Numbered from the stretch's first letter, positions 1-8,027 are shown. The stretch is 64,000 bases of DNA from JACKNG01 sp050184115 (GCA_050184115.1 JBFXAQ010000005.1:62001-126000), one strand, 5' to 3'. Numbers and translations: made by a program. Notes: generated from the sequence alone by a model not told the origin.

Positions 1-1130
1 CGTTCCTGATCTTCGCGGTGCATTTCATGGGCGCCTCGTCGATCGCCGGCGCCATCAACGTCATCGTCACCGTGTTCAACATGCGCGCGCCGGGCATGAC
101 GCTGATGAAGCTGCCCCTGTTCGTGTGGACCTGGATCATCACCGCCTTCCTGCTCATCGCCTCGATCCCGGTGCTGGCTGGCGCGGTGACCATGCTCCTG
201 ACCGACAAGTTCTTCGGCACCGCCTTCTTCAGCGCGGCGGGTGGCGGCGACCCGGTGATGTTCCAGCACATCTTCTGGTTCTTCGGTCACCCCGAGGTCT
301 ACATCCTCATCCTGCCTGCGTTCGGCATCATCTCGGCGATCGTGCCGACCTTCGCGCGCAAGCCGCTGTTCGGTTACAGCTCGATGGTCTACGCCTCGGC
401 CGCCATCGCCTTCCTGTCGTTCATCGTGTGGGCGCACCACATGTTCACCGTCGGCATGCCGCTCGCCGGCGAACTTTTCTTCATGTACACGACGGTCCTG
501 ATCGCGGTGCCGACGGGCGTGAAGGTGTTCAACTGGGTCGCCACCATGTGGCAGAGCTCGATGACCTTCGAGACGCCGATGTTGTTCGCGCTGGGCTTCA
601 TCGTGCTGTTCACCATCGGCGGTTTCTCGGGCCTGATGCTCGGCGTCACCCCGATCGACTTCCAGTATCACGACACCTACTTCGTGGTGGCTCACTTCCA
701 TTACGTACTGGTCACCGGTGCCATCTACTCGCTGATCGCCGCGACCTACTTCTGGCTGCCCAAGTGGACAGGCCACATGTACGACGAGAAGCTCGGGCAG
801 CTGCACTTCTGGCTGTCGACCATCTCCGTCAACGTGCTGTTCTTCCCGCAGCACTTCCTCGGCCTGGCCGGCATGCCGCGCCGTATCCCCGACTACTCCG
901 TGCAGTTCGCCGACTGGAACATGGTGTCCTCGGTCGGGGCCTTCGTGTTCGGTTTCTCGCAGCTGCTCTTCGTGGTGGTGGTCTGGAAGTGCGTTAAGGG
1001 TGGCGAGAAGGCCACCGCACAGGTCTGGGAAGGCGCGCACGGCCTGGAGTGGACGCTGCCCTCGCCGGCGCCTTACCACAGCTTCGAGACGCCGCCGGAG
1101 CCTTCGACCATCGAAGGCGGCATGCGCTGA
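1..1130 (+). CDS. ctaD: Cytochrome c oxidase subunit I, aa3-type (5' end outside window)
   Basis: This is the C-terminal 375 or so residues of the catalytic subunit that reduces O2 at the heme a3-CuB centre and pumps protons in the inner membrane. The codon frame is open from base 3, so the start lies upstream of the window. Visible landmarks are the GHPEVY motif (about base 285-303) with the CuB His and the cross-linked Tyr, the HH pair in WAHHMF (about 433-441) for CuB, and HFHYV (about 691-705) with the axial ligands of hemes a3 and a. Several long hydrophobic helices alternate with these motifs. The genes that follow are oxidase assembly factors and subunit III, as in other proteobacterial cox clusters; ctaC would be expected just upstream. 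The tail after the last helix is short and hydrophilic. Confidence 0.97.
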   Translation, partial: FLIFAVHFMGASSIAGAINVIVTVFNMRAPGMTLMKLPLFVWTWIITAFLLIASIPVLAGAVTMLLTDKFFGTAFFSAAGGGDPVMFQHIFWFFGHPEVYILILPAFGIISAIVPTFARKPLFGYSSMVYASAAIAFLSFIVWAHHMFTVGMPLAGELFFMYTTVLIAVPTGVKVFNWVATMWQSSMTFETPMLFALGFIVLFTIGGFSGLMLGVTPIDFQYHDTYFVVAHFHYVLVTGAIYSLIAATYFWLPKWTGHMYDEKLGQLHFWLSTISVNVLFFPQHFLGLAGMPRRIPDYSVQFADWNMVSSVGAFVFGFSQLLFVVVVWKCVKGGEKATAQVWEGAHGLEWTLPSPAPYHSFETPPEPSTIEGGMR

Positions 1131-1144
1131 GGCAGCCGCGGCCC

Positions 1145-1258
1145 ATGAGCGAGAACCCGACCACCGAAGCGCGTCGCAAGGCCGCCGTGCGCAATGCACT
1201 GATGCTGGCGGCGGTGGTGGTCGGGATCTACGCGTGGTCGATCCTCTCGCGACTTTAA
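1145..1258 (+). CDS. Small cytochrome oxidase assembly protein (37 aa)
   Basis: A 37-residue protein beginning MSENPTTEARRKAAVRNA, followed by one hydrophobic helix (about residues 19-34) and a short SRL end. It sits 14 bases after ctaD and 5 bases before ctaG. This is where many proteobacterial cox clusters carry a tiny single-helix protein annotated as a cytochrome oxidase small assembly protein. The basic N-terminus followed by one helix suggests an inner-membrane protein with its N-terminus inside. Codon use fits its neighbours. The family assignment rests on size, topology and position, since a protein this short holds little sequence signal. Confidence 0.7.
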   Translation: MSENPTTEARRKAAVRNALMLAAVVVGIYAWSILSRL

Positions 1259-1263
1259 CCCCC

Positions 1264-1830
1264 GTGGAACGCGATCCCCGCCAGGCCGCCAACCGCCGCA
1301 CCGCGCGCAAGCTGCTCGTGGTGACTTGCGTGATGTTCGGCTTCGGCTACGCGCTGGTGCCCTTGTACGACGTGTTCTGCGAGGTCACCGGGTTGAACGG
1401 CAAGACCGGGCGCTTGAGCGAGGCGCAGGCCGCGGCGCTGACGGTCGACGACAACCGCCTCGTCACCGTCGAGTTCGTGACCAGCGTGAACGCCGGTATG
1501 CCGTGGGAGTTCCACCCCGTGGTCAACACGATCCAGGTCCATCCGGGCGCCGAGACCGTGGTCGAATTCGAGGCCACCAACTACGCCCAATGGCCGGTGA
1601 TCGGTAACGCCGTGCCGAGCGTCTCGCCGAACACCGCGGCGCGCTATTTCAGCAAGACCGAATGCTTCTGCTTCACGCAGCAGCAGCTCGAAGCCGGTGA
1701 AACGCGCCAGATGCCGGTACGCTTCGTGGTCGACCCCAAGCTGCCCGAGGACATCAGCGTACTGACCCTGGGCTACACCTTCTTCGAATCGCTCCAACCA
1801 GCAGAAGCGGCCGATACGCCGCGCTCCTGA
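1264..1830 (+). CDS. ctaG: Cytochrome c oxidase assembly protein CtaG/Cox11
   Basis: Cox11-family copper chaperone of 188 residues that delivers Cu to the CuB site of subunit I on the periplasmic side of the membrane. A basic N-terminus precedes one transmembrane helix (about residues 16-33), then the conserved VPLYDVFCEVTG segment and a periplasmic beta-sandwich domain. The copper-binding motif CFCFTQQQ is present (about residues 138-145). I chose the GTG at 1264, just after the small assembly gene. An in-frame GTG at 1234 would overlap that gene, and neither start has a strong ribosome-binding site. It lies between ctaD and ctaE in the usual order. Confidence 0.93.
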   Translation: MERDPRQAANRRTARKLLVVTCVMFGFGYALVPLYDVFCEVTGLNGKTGRLSEAQAAALTVDDNRLVTVEFVTSVNAGMPWEFHPVVNTIQVHPGAETVVEFEATNYAQWPVIGNAVPSVSPNTAARYFSKTECFCFTQQQLEAGETRQMPVRFVVDPKLPEDISVLTLGYTFFESLQPAEAADTPRS

Positions 1831-1876
1831 TTTCCGGACACGAAGTTCCCATAACCGCAAAGCAGAGAACAACGTC

Positions 1877-2752
1877 ATGGCTGCAGCACATACCGATTAC
1901 TACATCCCGGGGCCAAGTCACTGGCCGGTGGTTACCTCGCTCGCGATCTTCACCATGTTCGTGGGCGGCGCGACGACCCTGAACGGCGCCGGCATCGGCC
2001 CCATGATCCTGGGTGCGGGGTTCCTGCTGTTCCTCTACGTCCTGTTCGGCTGGTTCGGCACGGTCATCGGCGAGAGCGAGGGCGGCATCTACAACGACCA
2101 TGTCGACGTCAGCTTCCGCATGGGCATGATGTGGTTCATCTTCTCGGAAGTGATGTTCTTCGCGGCCTTCTTCGGTGCCCTCTACTACTCGCGCATCTAC
2201 TCGGTGCCATGGCTGGGTGGCGAAGGCAGTGGAGCGGCCACCAACCAGTTCCTGTGGCCAGATTTCGTCGCATCGTGGCCGCTGCTGCAGCCGCCGTCCG
2301 AATACGGCTTCAGCGCGTTCAAGGAAACCATCGGCGCGTGGGGCGTGCCGTTCTGGAACACCCTCATCCTGCTTACCTCCGGCGGCACCGTGACATGGGC
2401 GCACTGGGGCTTGCAGAAGGGCAATCGTCAGCAGCTGGTGCTTGGTCTCGCGCTCACCGTCGCGCTGGGCGCAATCTTCGTCTACATGCAGGCGGGCGAA
2501 TACGGCCATGCCTACCATGAGCTCGGGCTGACCCTGAACTCCGGCATCTACGGCGCCACCTTCTTCCTGCTCACCGGCTTCCACGGCTTCCACGTCACCA
2601 TGGGCACGGTGATGCTGTTCGTGATCCTGATGCGTTCGATCAAGGGCCATTTCACGCCCAAGCATCATTTCGCGTTCGAGGCGGTGGCCTGGTACTGGCA
2701 CTTCGTCGATGTCGTCTGGATCGGCCTGTTCATCTTCGTCTATTGGATCTGA
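1877..2752 (+). CDS. ctaE: Cytochrome c oxidase subunit III
   Basis: Subunit III of the aa3 oxidase, 291 residues, an integral membrane protein that stabilises the catalytic subunit and its oxygen pathway. The sequence opens with the HTDYYIPGPSHWPV type of N-terminus and contains seven predicted helices. It carries family hallmarks such as the conserved Glu region in FIFSEVMFFAAFF, GFHGFHVTMGT, and the closing AVAWYWHFVDVVWIGLF. A 46-base gap separates it from ctaG, and a clear intrinsic terminator follows 28 bases after the stop, so it closes the structural part of the cox operon. Confidence 0.97.
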   Translation: MAAAHTDYYIPGPSHWPVVTSLAIFTMFVGGATTLNGAGIGPMILGAGFLLFLYVLFGWFGTVIGESEGGIYNDHVDVSFRMGMMWFIFSEVMFFAAFFGALYYSRIYSVPWLGGEGSGAATNQFLWPDFVASWPLLQPPSEYGFSAFKETIGAWGVPFWNTLILLTSGGTVTWAHWGLQKGNRQQLVLGLALTVALGAIFVYMQAGEYGHAYHELGLTLNSGIYGATFFLLTGFHGFHVTMGTVMLFVILMRSIKGHFTPKHHFAFEAVAWYWHFVDVVWIGLFIFVYWI

Positions 2753-2780
2753 TCGATCCGGCCGAAGAAGCGGCCCAGGA

Positions 2781-2809
2781 AGCGCCACTTACGAGTGGCG
2801 CTTTTTTTT
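2781..2809 (+). terminator. Intrinsic terminator after ctaE
   Basis: A perfect 9-bp stem, AGCGCCACT / AGTGGCGCT, encloses a TACG loop (2790-2793) and is followed directly by eight T residues (2802-2809). This is a textbook Rho-independent terminator on the plus strand. It separates the ctaD-ctaG-ctaE transcript from the convergent DUF2909 gene and from the SURF1-ctaA-ctaB group. Confidence 0.93.
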
Positions 2810-2817
2810 CGCCAGCG

Positions 2818-3036
2818 TCAGTGGTTCGGTTCGATGACGCCGAGCAGGTAGAGCACGCCGATGACGATGACCAGGCCGAACGACAGCGCCACGCGCAGGG
2901 TCAGTGCCTTGACCGTGGCGGTGCCGTCGTCGTTACCGTCCTTGCGGAAGACGCGAAAGCCGGCCGTACCCAGCGCGAGCAGGATCATGACGAAGACGCC
3001 GATGATGAAAGCCTTTATGAAAGGTGAATCTGCCAT
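2818..3036 (-). CDS. Twin-transmembrane protein, DUF2909 family
   Basis: A 72-residue protein with two hydrophobic helices (about residues 8-25 and 47-66) joined by a charged loop containing FRKDGNDDG. It lies opposite in strand between ctaE and the SURF1 gene, where Pseudomonas-type cox clusters encode a small twin-membrane protein of the DUF2909 family. Its function is not known; the conserved location suggests a link to oxidase assembly. I chose the ATG at 3034-3036. A GTG four codons upstream is also possible. Its start is only 42 bases from the SURF1 start, so the two share a divergent promoter region. Confidence 0.8.
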   Translation of the reverse strand: MADSPFIKAFIIGVFVMILLALGTAGFRVFRKDGNDDGTATVKALTLRVALSFGLVIVIGVLYLLGVIEPNH

Positions 3037-3078
3037 TGTCACGGGCACTGCGGGAGGGACGCCGCATTATCCTGCGTC

Positions 3079-3819
3079 ATGAGCAGGTCGACAAACAGCC
3101 CGGTTCGCACCGTCGTCACGGTGCTCATTTTCTTCGTCGCGTTCGCCCTGCTGTGCAGCCTGGGCTTGTGGCAGTTGTCACGGGCCGCCGAGAAACAGGC
3201 CCGCCATGCCGCGTTCCAGGCGCGACTCGAGGCGCCAGCTGTCAACGTCGACGATCTCGACAGCCCGGCGCCGGCGGCCACGCATGCCTGGCAGCGTGTG
3301 CGCCTGCGTGGGCATTACCGCGATCTGCACGTGCTGCTCGACAACCGCGTGCAGGCCGGGCGGGTCGGCTACGACGTGATCAGCCCGTTCGTCACCGATG
3401 GCGGCCGTAGCGTACTCGTGGACCGCGGCTGGATCCCGCTCGAGGGTTCGCGCGAGGCCGTGCCTGACCTGGTCGCGCCGGCAGACCCGTTCACGTTGAG
3501 CGGTTTCATCGGCGAACCTCCAACGGTTGGTGTCGAGCTGAACACCGCGGCCGGTGACGCCGAATGGCTGTCACCGCACATCGTGCGGGTGCAGCGCGTG
3601 GTGCTCGATGGCATCGGCCAGCTCTTCGGCTTCGAGGCCTGGCCGGCGATGATCTACCTCGACGGTAGCGCCCCGGGGGCACTCGCGGTCGACTGGCCGG
3701 TGCCGGGCGACGGTTCGGCGCGTCACCAGGCCTATGCGTTGCAATGGTTCAGCATGGCCGCGGTGCTGGCGACCATCGGCGTCGCCATCCTGTACCGACG
3801 GCGGAGAGAAGACACATGA
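3079..3819 (+). CDS. SURF1 family oxidase biogenesis protein
   Basis: SURF1-family membrane protein of 246 residues needed for efficient heme A insertion and assembly of cytochrome c oxidase. It has the family topology: one helix near the N-terminus (residues 9-29), a large periplasmic domain, and a second helix near the C-terminus (about 220-239). Conserved blocks include SLGLWQLSRAAEKQ after the first helix, VGYDVISPF, VDRGWIPL and HQAYALQWFSMA. The stop overlaps the start of the next gene (ATGA), implying translational coupling with the SCO-like protein. Confidence 0.93.
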   Translation: MSRSTNSPVRTVVTVLIFFVAFALLCSLGLWQLSRAAEKQARHAAFQARLEAPAVNVDDLDSPAPAATHAWQRVRLRGHYRDLHVLLDNRVQAGRVGYDVISPFVTDGGRSVLVDRGWIPLEGSREAVPDLVAPADPFTLSGFIGEPPTVGVELNTAAGDAEWLSPHIVRVQRVVLDGIGQLFGFEAWPAMIYLDGSAPGALAVDWPVPGDGSARHQAYALQWFSMAAVLATIGVAILYRRRREDT

Positions 3820-4412
3820 ACGACCGTGCGACCCCGGAACAGGGTCGCGCCGGCGGCCTGCCGGCGCGGATCACCCTTCTCCTCGTGGTGGCCGTGTTCG
3901 TCGTCCCGATCGGGGTGGCGTGGTGGTATGCCCTCGTCGCCCCGCCGGACGACGGAATCCACCTGCTCAACCACGGTGCGTTCCTCGAGCCACCACTCGA
4001 CATCCGTCACGATGACGTCATGGCTCCCCTGCGCGGGATCCCCCTCGCGCCGGGTGAGTGGGCGGTGCTGTATTTCACAGCCGGCAGCTGCGAAGCCGCA
4101 TGCGCGGAGGCGGTCACGACGCTCGATGCCATTCGCACCGTGATCGGACGCGACGCCACGCGCCTGCGGATTGGCGCGCTGGCCGATGCCGCATCGCCCG
4201 CTATGACCGTGCCGCATCTCATCGCCGACCCGGCCGCGCGCGTGCGCCTCGCCGCTGCAACCACCGCCGCCGCCGGCGGCAACGTCCCCGCGCTCGGCGT
4301 GGTGTTTCTCGACTGGCGTGGACAGATCATGATGTTCTTCGCCGATCTCTCCGACCCGGCCGGCATCAAGGCCGATCTGAAACGCCTGCTGCGCGGCTCC
4401 CGCACGAGTTGA
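3816..4412 (+). CDS. SCO/thioredoxin-like membrane protein of the cox cluster
   Basis: A 198-residue protein with one membrane helix (about residues 19-40) and a periplasmic domain with a weak thioredoxin-like layout. After the strand WAVLYFTAGSC comes the pair CEAAC, and later a segment LGVVFLDWRGQIMMFF typical of the end of such folds. SCO proteins use CxxxC for copper; the spacing here is the same (C-E-A-A-C). The start at 3816 overlaps the SURF1 stop and is preceded by GGAGAGA. Pseudomonas encodes an uncharacterised membrane protein in the same slot between SURF1 and ctaA. A role in copper or thiol handling during oxidase assembly is inference. Confidence 0.75.
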   Translation: MNDRATPEQGRAGGLPARITLLLVVAVFVVPIGVAWWYALVAPPDDGIHLLNHGAFLEPPLDIRHDDVMAPLRGIPLAPGEWAVLYFTAGSCEAACAEAVTTLDAIRTVIGRDATRLRIGALADAASPAMTVPHLIADPAARVRLAAATTAAAGGNVPALGVVFLDWRGQIMMFFADLSDPAGIKADLKRLLRGSRTS

Positions 4413-4415
4413 ACC

Positions 4416-5399
4416 ATGTCCCGGATGTACCGCCTGCTCACCATCCTGCTGCCGGCGCTGGCGCTGAGCGTCATCGTATTCGGTGCCTACGTGCGACTCA
4501 GTGACGCCGGCCTCGGCTGCCCCGATTGGCCTGGCTGCTATGGTCGCCTGACCGTCCCGGAAGGACGGTCCGACGTCCACCTCGAACATCCGGACTGGTC
4601 GACGCGACCGCTCGAAGCAGGCAAGGCCTGGCGCGAGATGATCCACCGTTACCTCGCCAGTACGCTCGGCCTCGGCATCGTCGTGCTCGCTGTCCTTGCC
4701 TGGCGTCGCCGCCGCGAGCGGGTGGCCTCGCCGGTCGTCTACCTGCTCGTCCCGCTGGTGGTCTTCCAGGGTCTGCTCGGCATGTGGACCGTGACCCTGC
4801 TGTTGAAACCGTTGGTGGTCACCGCCCATCTTCTCGGCGGCCTGACCACACTCGCCCTACTGTGGTGGCTTTTGCTCCGCCAGGCGAGCCCTGGGCCAGT
4901 CGCCGGCGCGCCACGGCCGTTGCACGTCGCCGCCGGCGTCGCGCTCGGCGTTCTCGGCCTGCAGATCTTCCTCGGCGGCTGGACCAGCGCCAATTACGCA
5001 GCGCTCGCCTGCACCGACTTTCCGACCTGTCACGGGCGCTGGTGGCCGCAAGCCGATTTCGGTGAGGCCTTCGTGCTGTGGCGCGGGCTCGGCGTCAACT
5101 ACGAATTCGGTGTTCTCGATACCCCGGCGCGCACCGCCATCCACCTCGCGCATCGGCTCGGTGCGGCCCTCACCGCCATGACCATTCTCGTCGTCGCGGC
5201 CGGGGCCGTGCGCAGTGGTCTGCCAAGGCTGCGCCGGGTGGGATGGTGTATAATCGCCGCGCTCCTGGTGCAGCTCGTCCTCGGCATCACCAACGTCCTC
5301 GGTGGTCTGCCGCTGGCGGTCGCCGTGGCCCACAACGGTGGCGCCGCCGTGTTGATGCTGACGCTGGTGACCCTGTTCCACCTGACACGACGGACCTGA
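4416..5399 (+). CDS. ctaA: Heme A synthase (COX15/CtaA)
   Basis: Polytopic heme A synthase of 327 residues that oxidises the C8 methyl group of heme O to make heme A in the inner membrane. Eight hydrophobic helices are visible. The family motif LSDAGLGCPDWPGCYG follows helix 1, and a related motif (ALACTDFPTCHGRWWP) follows the fifth helix, reflecting the internal duplication. Conserved heme-ligand histidines occur in EMIHRYLAS, VVTAHLLGG, IHLAHRLGA and AVAHNGGA. It starts 3 bases after the SCO-like gene and runs directly into ctaB, so heme O and heme A synthesis are cotranscribed. Confidence 0.96.
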   Translation: MSRMYRLLTILLPALALSVIVFGAYVRLSDAGLGCPDWPGCYGRLTVPEGRSDVHLEHPDWSTRPLEAGKAWREMIHRYLASTLGLGIVVLAVLAWRRRRERVASPVVYLLVPLVVFQGLLGMWTVTLLLKPLVVTAHLLGGLTTLALLWWLLLRQASPGPVAGAPRPLHVAAGVALGVLGLQIFLGGWTSANYAALACTDFPTCHGRWWPQADFGEAFVLWRGLGVNYEFGVLDTPARTAIHLAHRLGAALTAMTILVVAAGAVRSGLPRLRRVGWCIIAALLVQLVLGITNVLGGLPLAVAVAHNGGAAVLMLTLVTLFHLTRRT

Positions 5400-5415
5400 G
5401 CCGCATCCCCCGACG

Positions 5416-6333
5416 ATGGCCACCGACACCCTGGCACCCGCAGCGCGCGCCCACTGGCGCGACTACGCCGAGCTGTGCAAGCCGCGCGTGGTCGGGTTGA
5501 TCGTATTCACGGCCATCATCGGCATGTTCCTCGCGACCCCGGGCATGGTGCCGCTCGCCGTGTTCGTACCAGCGACGCTCGGCATCGGACTCGCCGCCGC
5601 CTCGGCTGCCGCCATCAACCATGTCGCCGAACACCGCATCGACGCCCTCATGGCGCGCACCCGCCAGCGCCCGCTACCGCAAGGCGGCCTCAACCGGCGC
5701 CAGGCCTTCGCCTTCGCCATGCTCATCGGCGGCGTGTCGATGTACCTCCTGATCGCCTTCGTCAACGTGCTGACGGCGGTGCTGACCTTCGCCTCGCTCA
5801 TCGGCTACGCCGTCGTCTACACCATGTATCTCAAGTACGCGACGCCGCAGAACATCGTCATCGGCGGTGCCGCCGGCGCCGCGCCGCCGGTGCTCGGCTG
5901 GACCGCCGTGACCGGCCAGGTTGACCCGCACGCGCTCCTGCTCTTCCTCATCATCTTCGCCTGGACGCCGCCGCATTTCTGGGCACTCGCCATCTACCGG
6001 CGCGACGACTACGCCAAGGCCGAGATCCCGATGCTGCCGATCACCCACGGCGTCGATTACACCCGGTTGCAGATCCTGCTCTACACCCTCATCCTGGTCG
6101 TCGCCACCCTCCTGCCCTACGCGACCTACATGAGCGGGGCCGTCTACCTGTTCGGTGCCCTCGTGCTGGATGCCGGGTTCCTCTACTACGCCGTACGCAT
6201 GCAGTACGACCACGACGACCGCCTCGCGATGCGGACCTTCCGCTACTCGATCATCTACCTGACCCTGTTGTTCGGGGTGTTCTTCCTCGATCACTACTGG
6301 TCGAGCCTTACCGGTCTGTTCAACGGCGCCTGA
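5416..6333 (+). CDS. ctaB: Protoheme IX farnesyltransferase (heme O synthase)
   Basis: UbiA-superfamily prenyltransferase of 305 residues that adds a hydroxyethylfarnesyl tail to heme B, giving heme O, the substrate of CtaA. The first polar signature is present as NHVAEHRIDALMARTRQRPL (about residues 71-90), and the second loop has YRRDDYAKAEIPMLPITHG. About nine membrane helices are seen. The gene starts 16 bases after ctaA and completes the heme A branch of the cluster. Length matches the family. Confidence 0.96.
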   Translation: MATDTLAPAARAHWRDYAELCKPRVVGLIVFTAIIGMFLATPGMVPLAVFVPATLGIGLAAASAAAINHVAEHRIDALMARTRQRPLPQGGLNRRQAFAFAMLIGGVSMYLLIAFVNVLTAVLTFASLIGYAVVYTMYLKYATPQNIVIGGAAGAAPPVLGWTAVTGQVDPHALLLFLIIFAWTPPHFWALAIYRRDDYAKAEIPMLPITHGVDYTRLQILLYTLILVVATLLPYATYMSGAVYLFGALVLDAGFLYYAVRMQYDHDDRLAMRTFRYSIIYLTLLFGVFFLDHYWSSLTGLFNGA

Positions 6334-6337
6334 CCGC

Positions 6338-7042
6338 ATGCCGCGGATACGCCCGCAGCCCGTCCTGCCGCAATGGATGTGGCTGTGGTTCCCGCCGTTG
6401 CTGATATTGGTGATGTTCCCGGTGCGCTGGCTAGACCCGGCGGCCTACCGCGCCTGGTTCGACGGCGAAATGGGCGTGGTGGAACTCGCGACGCCGTTGC
6501 TCGCGCTCATTGCCATGGTCTACGGCCTGCGCCTGTTCGCCGAGCTGCGCCGCGATGGTCCAAGCAAGCTCGGGCTGTGGGTCGCGCTCTTAACCGCGGC
6601 CTGCCTTTACCTGGCCGGCGAGGAGCTGTCATGGGGCCAGCAGCTGTTCCACTGGCATACGCCCGCGGCCATCGACGCCGTCAACGATCAGCACGAGACC
6701 AATCTTCACAACATGAGCAGCTGGTTCGACCAGAAACCGCGCCTGCTGCTCGAGCTCTGGGTCCTGATCGGCGGTATCGTCGTGCCGCTGCGCGGGCAGG
6801 CGACACGACGGCGCCTGTCCGTCAACGTCGTCTCGTCGTGGTTCTGGCCGACGCTGGATTGCCTGCCAACGGCGGTGCTGGCCATCGCTATCCGCCTGCC
6901 GGAACGGCTCAAGGACGTTTTCGGTTGGGAGACGGTGCCGCTGGAAATCCGCTACAGCGAGCCGCAGGAATACTACTTTGCGTTGTTCCTGCTGCTCTAC
7001 CTGGCCGCCCTGCGGCGCCGCGTCCTGCTGGCGCGCGAGTGA
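6338..7042 (+). CDS. Uncharacterised membrane protein with EELSWGQ and NLHN motifs
   Basis: A 234-residue integral membrane protein with about five helices. Two polar motifs stand out: GEELSWGQ (residues 94-101, at the end of a helix) and ETNLHN (120-125). The same pair recurs in widespread uncharacterised bacterial membrane proteins, but I know of no assigned reaction. It starts 4 bases after ctaB, so it is probably cotranscribed with the heme A genes, and it converges on rpoH with only 23 bases between stops. The Glu, His and Asn residues near the membrane interface could bind a metal or form an active site; this is inference. Confidence 0.75.
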   Translation: MPRIRPQPVLPQWMWLWFPPLLILVMFPVRWLDPAAYRAWFDGEMGVVELATPLLALIAMVYGLRLFAELRRDGPSKLGLWVALLTAACLYLAGEELSWGQQLFHWHTPAAIDAVNDQHETNLHNMSSWFDQKPRLLLELWVLIGGIVVPLRGQATRRRLSVNVVSSWFWPTLDCLPTAVLAIAIRLPERLKDVFGWETVPLEIRYSEPQEYYFALFLLLYLAALRRRVLLARE

Positions 7043-7065
7043 CGCCGCGGGCCCGGTGAGCGTCC

Positions 7066-7941
7066 TCAGGCGAATTCGAAACCGGCGTCGGAGTCGTCTG
7101 GAATACTCGCCTTCATCTTGTTGAACGCGTTCTTCTCCAGCTGCCGGATACGCTCGGCGGAGACGCCGTAGCGATCGGCAAGGTCGTGCAGCGTGGCTTT
7201 CGGTTCGGTCAACCAGCGGCTGACGACGATGTCACGGCTACGTTCGTCGAGCCGCTCCAGCGCCTCGCCGAGGCGCCCGAGACGCAAGGCATCGTATTCC
7301 TCGCGCTCGAGGTTGGCCGCCGGTTCGAAGCGCTGGTCCTCGAGGTAGGCCGCCGGCACGAACACGTCGTCCTCGCCCTCCGGGCTCGGATCGAAAGCGA
7401 CGTCGTGGGCGCTCAGGCGTTGCTCCATCGTCAGCACGTCACGGCTGTCGACGCCGAGTTCGGCGGCGACGGCCTCGACCTCGGCCGCCCCCATCCAGCC
7501 CAGCGCCTTCTTCGCGCCGCGCAGGTTGAAGAACAGCTTGCGCTGGGCCTTGGTCGTCGCGACCTTGACGATGCGCCAGTTGCGCAGGATGAACTCGTGG
7601 ATCTCGGCCTTGATCCAGTGCACCGCGAAGGACACCAGGCGCACGCCGACATCCGGGTCGAAGCGCTTGACGGCCTTCATCAGCCCAATGTTGCCTTCCT
7701 GCACGAGGTCGCCCTGGGCGAGGCCATAGCCGGCGTATCCGCGCGCCACCTTGACCACGAAGCGCAGGTGCGAGAGTACGAGTTCGCGGGCAGCGTCGAG
7801 GTCGTCGTGTTCGCGGTAACGTCGCGCCAGTTCCTGCTCGCGCTCGAGCGTGAGCAAGGGAAAGCGGTTGACGGCCTCGAAGTAGATCTCGAGCGAGCCT
7901 GCAGTGGACGGAAGCTTGAGATTCAAGGCATTAGCGGTCAT
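7066..7941 (-). CDS. rpoH: Heat-shock sigma factor sigma-32 (RpoH)
   Basis: Alternative sigma factor of 291 residues that directs RNA polymerase to heat-shock promoters. Region 2 is clear: LSHLRFVVKVARGYAGYGL, then DLVQEGNIGLMKAVKRFDP, then SFAVHWIKAEIHEFILRNW. The RpoH box QRKLFFNLR (about residues 135-143) distinguishes it from RpoD. Region 4.2 ends in LADRYGVSAERIRQLEKNAFNKMK. The ATG at 7939-7941 has GAGG a few bases upstream. It follows ftsYEX on the same strand, as in many gammaproteobacteria. Unusually, an exact CIRCE element overlaps its promoter, which implies HrcA control in addition to the usual control of RpoH. Confidence 0.97.
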   Translation of the reverse strand: MTANALNLKLPSTAGSLEIYFEAVNRFPLLTLEREQELARRYREHDDLDAARELVLSHLRFVVKVARGYAGYGLAQGDLVQEGNIGLMKAVKRFDPDVGVRLVSFAVHWIKAEIHEFILRNWRIVKVATTKAQRKLFFNLRGAKKALGWMGAAEVEAVAAELGVDSRDVLTMEQRLSAHDVAFDPSPEGEDDVFVPAAYLEDQRFEPAANLEREEYDALRLGRLGEALERLDERSRDIVVSRWLTEPKATLHDLADRYGVSAERIRQLEKNAFNKMKASIPDDSDAGFEFA

Positions 7942-7972
7942 TTTGAAACCTCGTCTGAGCGGTTCTGGGCTG

Positions 7973-8002
7973 ATTTTAGCACTCGCAAGCTTAGAGTGCT
8001 AA
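7973..8002 (-). promoter_or_regulatory. Predicted sigma-70 promoter of rpoH
   Basis: Reading the minus strand, TTAGCA (7997-8002; 4 of 6 matches to TTGACA) lies 18 bases from TAAAAT (7973-7978; 5 of 6 matches to TATAAT). Transcription would start near 7965 and give a leader of about 25 bases before the rpoH ATG. The promoter core coincides with the CIRCE palindrome, the geometry expected for direct repression by HrcA. Confidence 0.55.
7976..8002. promoter_or_regulatory. CIRCE operator (HrcA binding site) upstream of rpoH
   Basis: The sequence is exactly TTAGCACTC-N9-GAGTGCTAA, the consensus CIRCE palindrome with no mismatch in either 9-bp arm and the canonical 9-base spacer. CIRCE is the operator of the heat-shock repressor HrcA and normally precedes groESL or dnaK. 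Here it lies 35-61 bases upstream of the rpoH start codon and covers the predicted -35 to -10 region. The gene on the other side, ftsX, ends rather than starts here, so rpoH is the only plausible target. Confidence 0.93.
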
Positions 8003-8016
8003 ACCCCGTCGGGGTT
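8002..8016 (-). terminator. Weak hairpin at the end of ftsYEX
   Basis: On the minus strand, AACCCC-GAC-GGGGTT forms a 6-bp stem 12 bases after the ftsX stop, followed by TTTAG and then the CIRCE arm. The T tract is short, so termination would be partial, and some ftsYEX transcription may read into rpoH. Confidence 0.5.
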
Positions 8017-8027
8017 CCTGACCGGCT

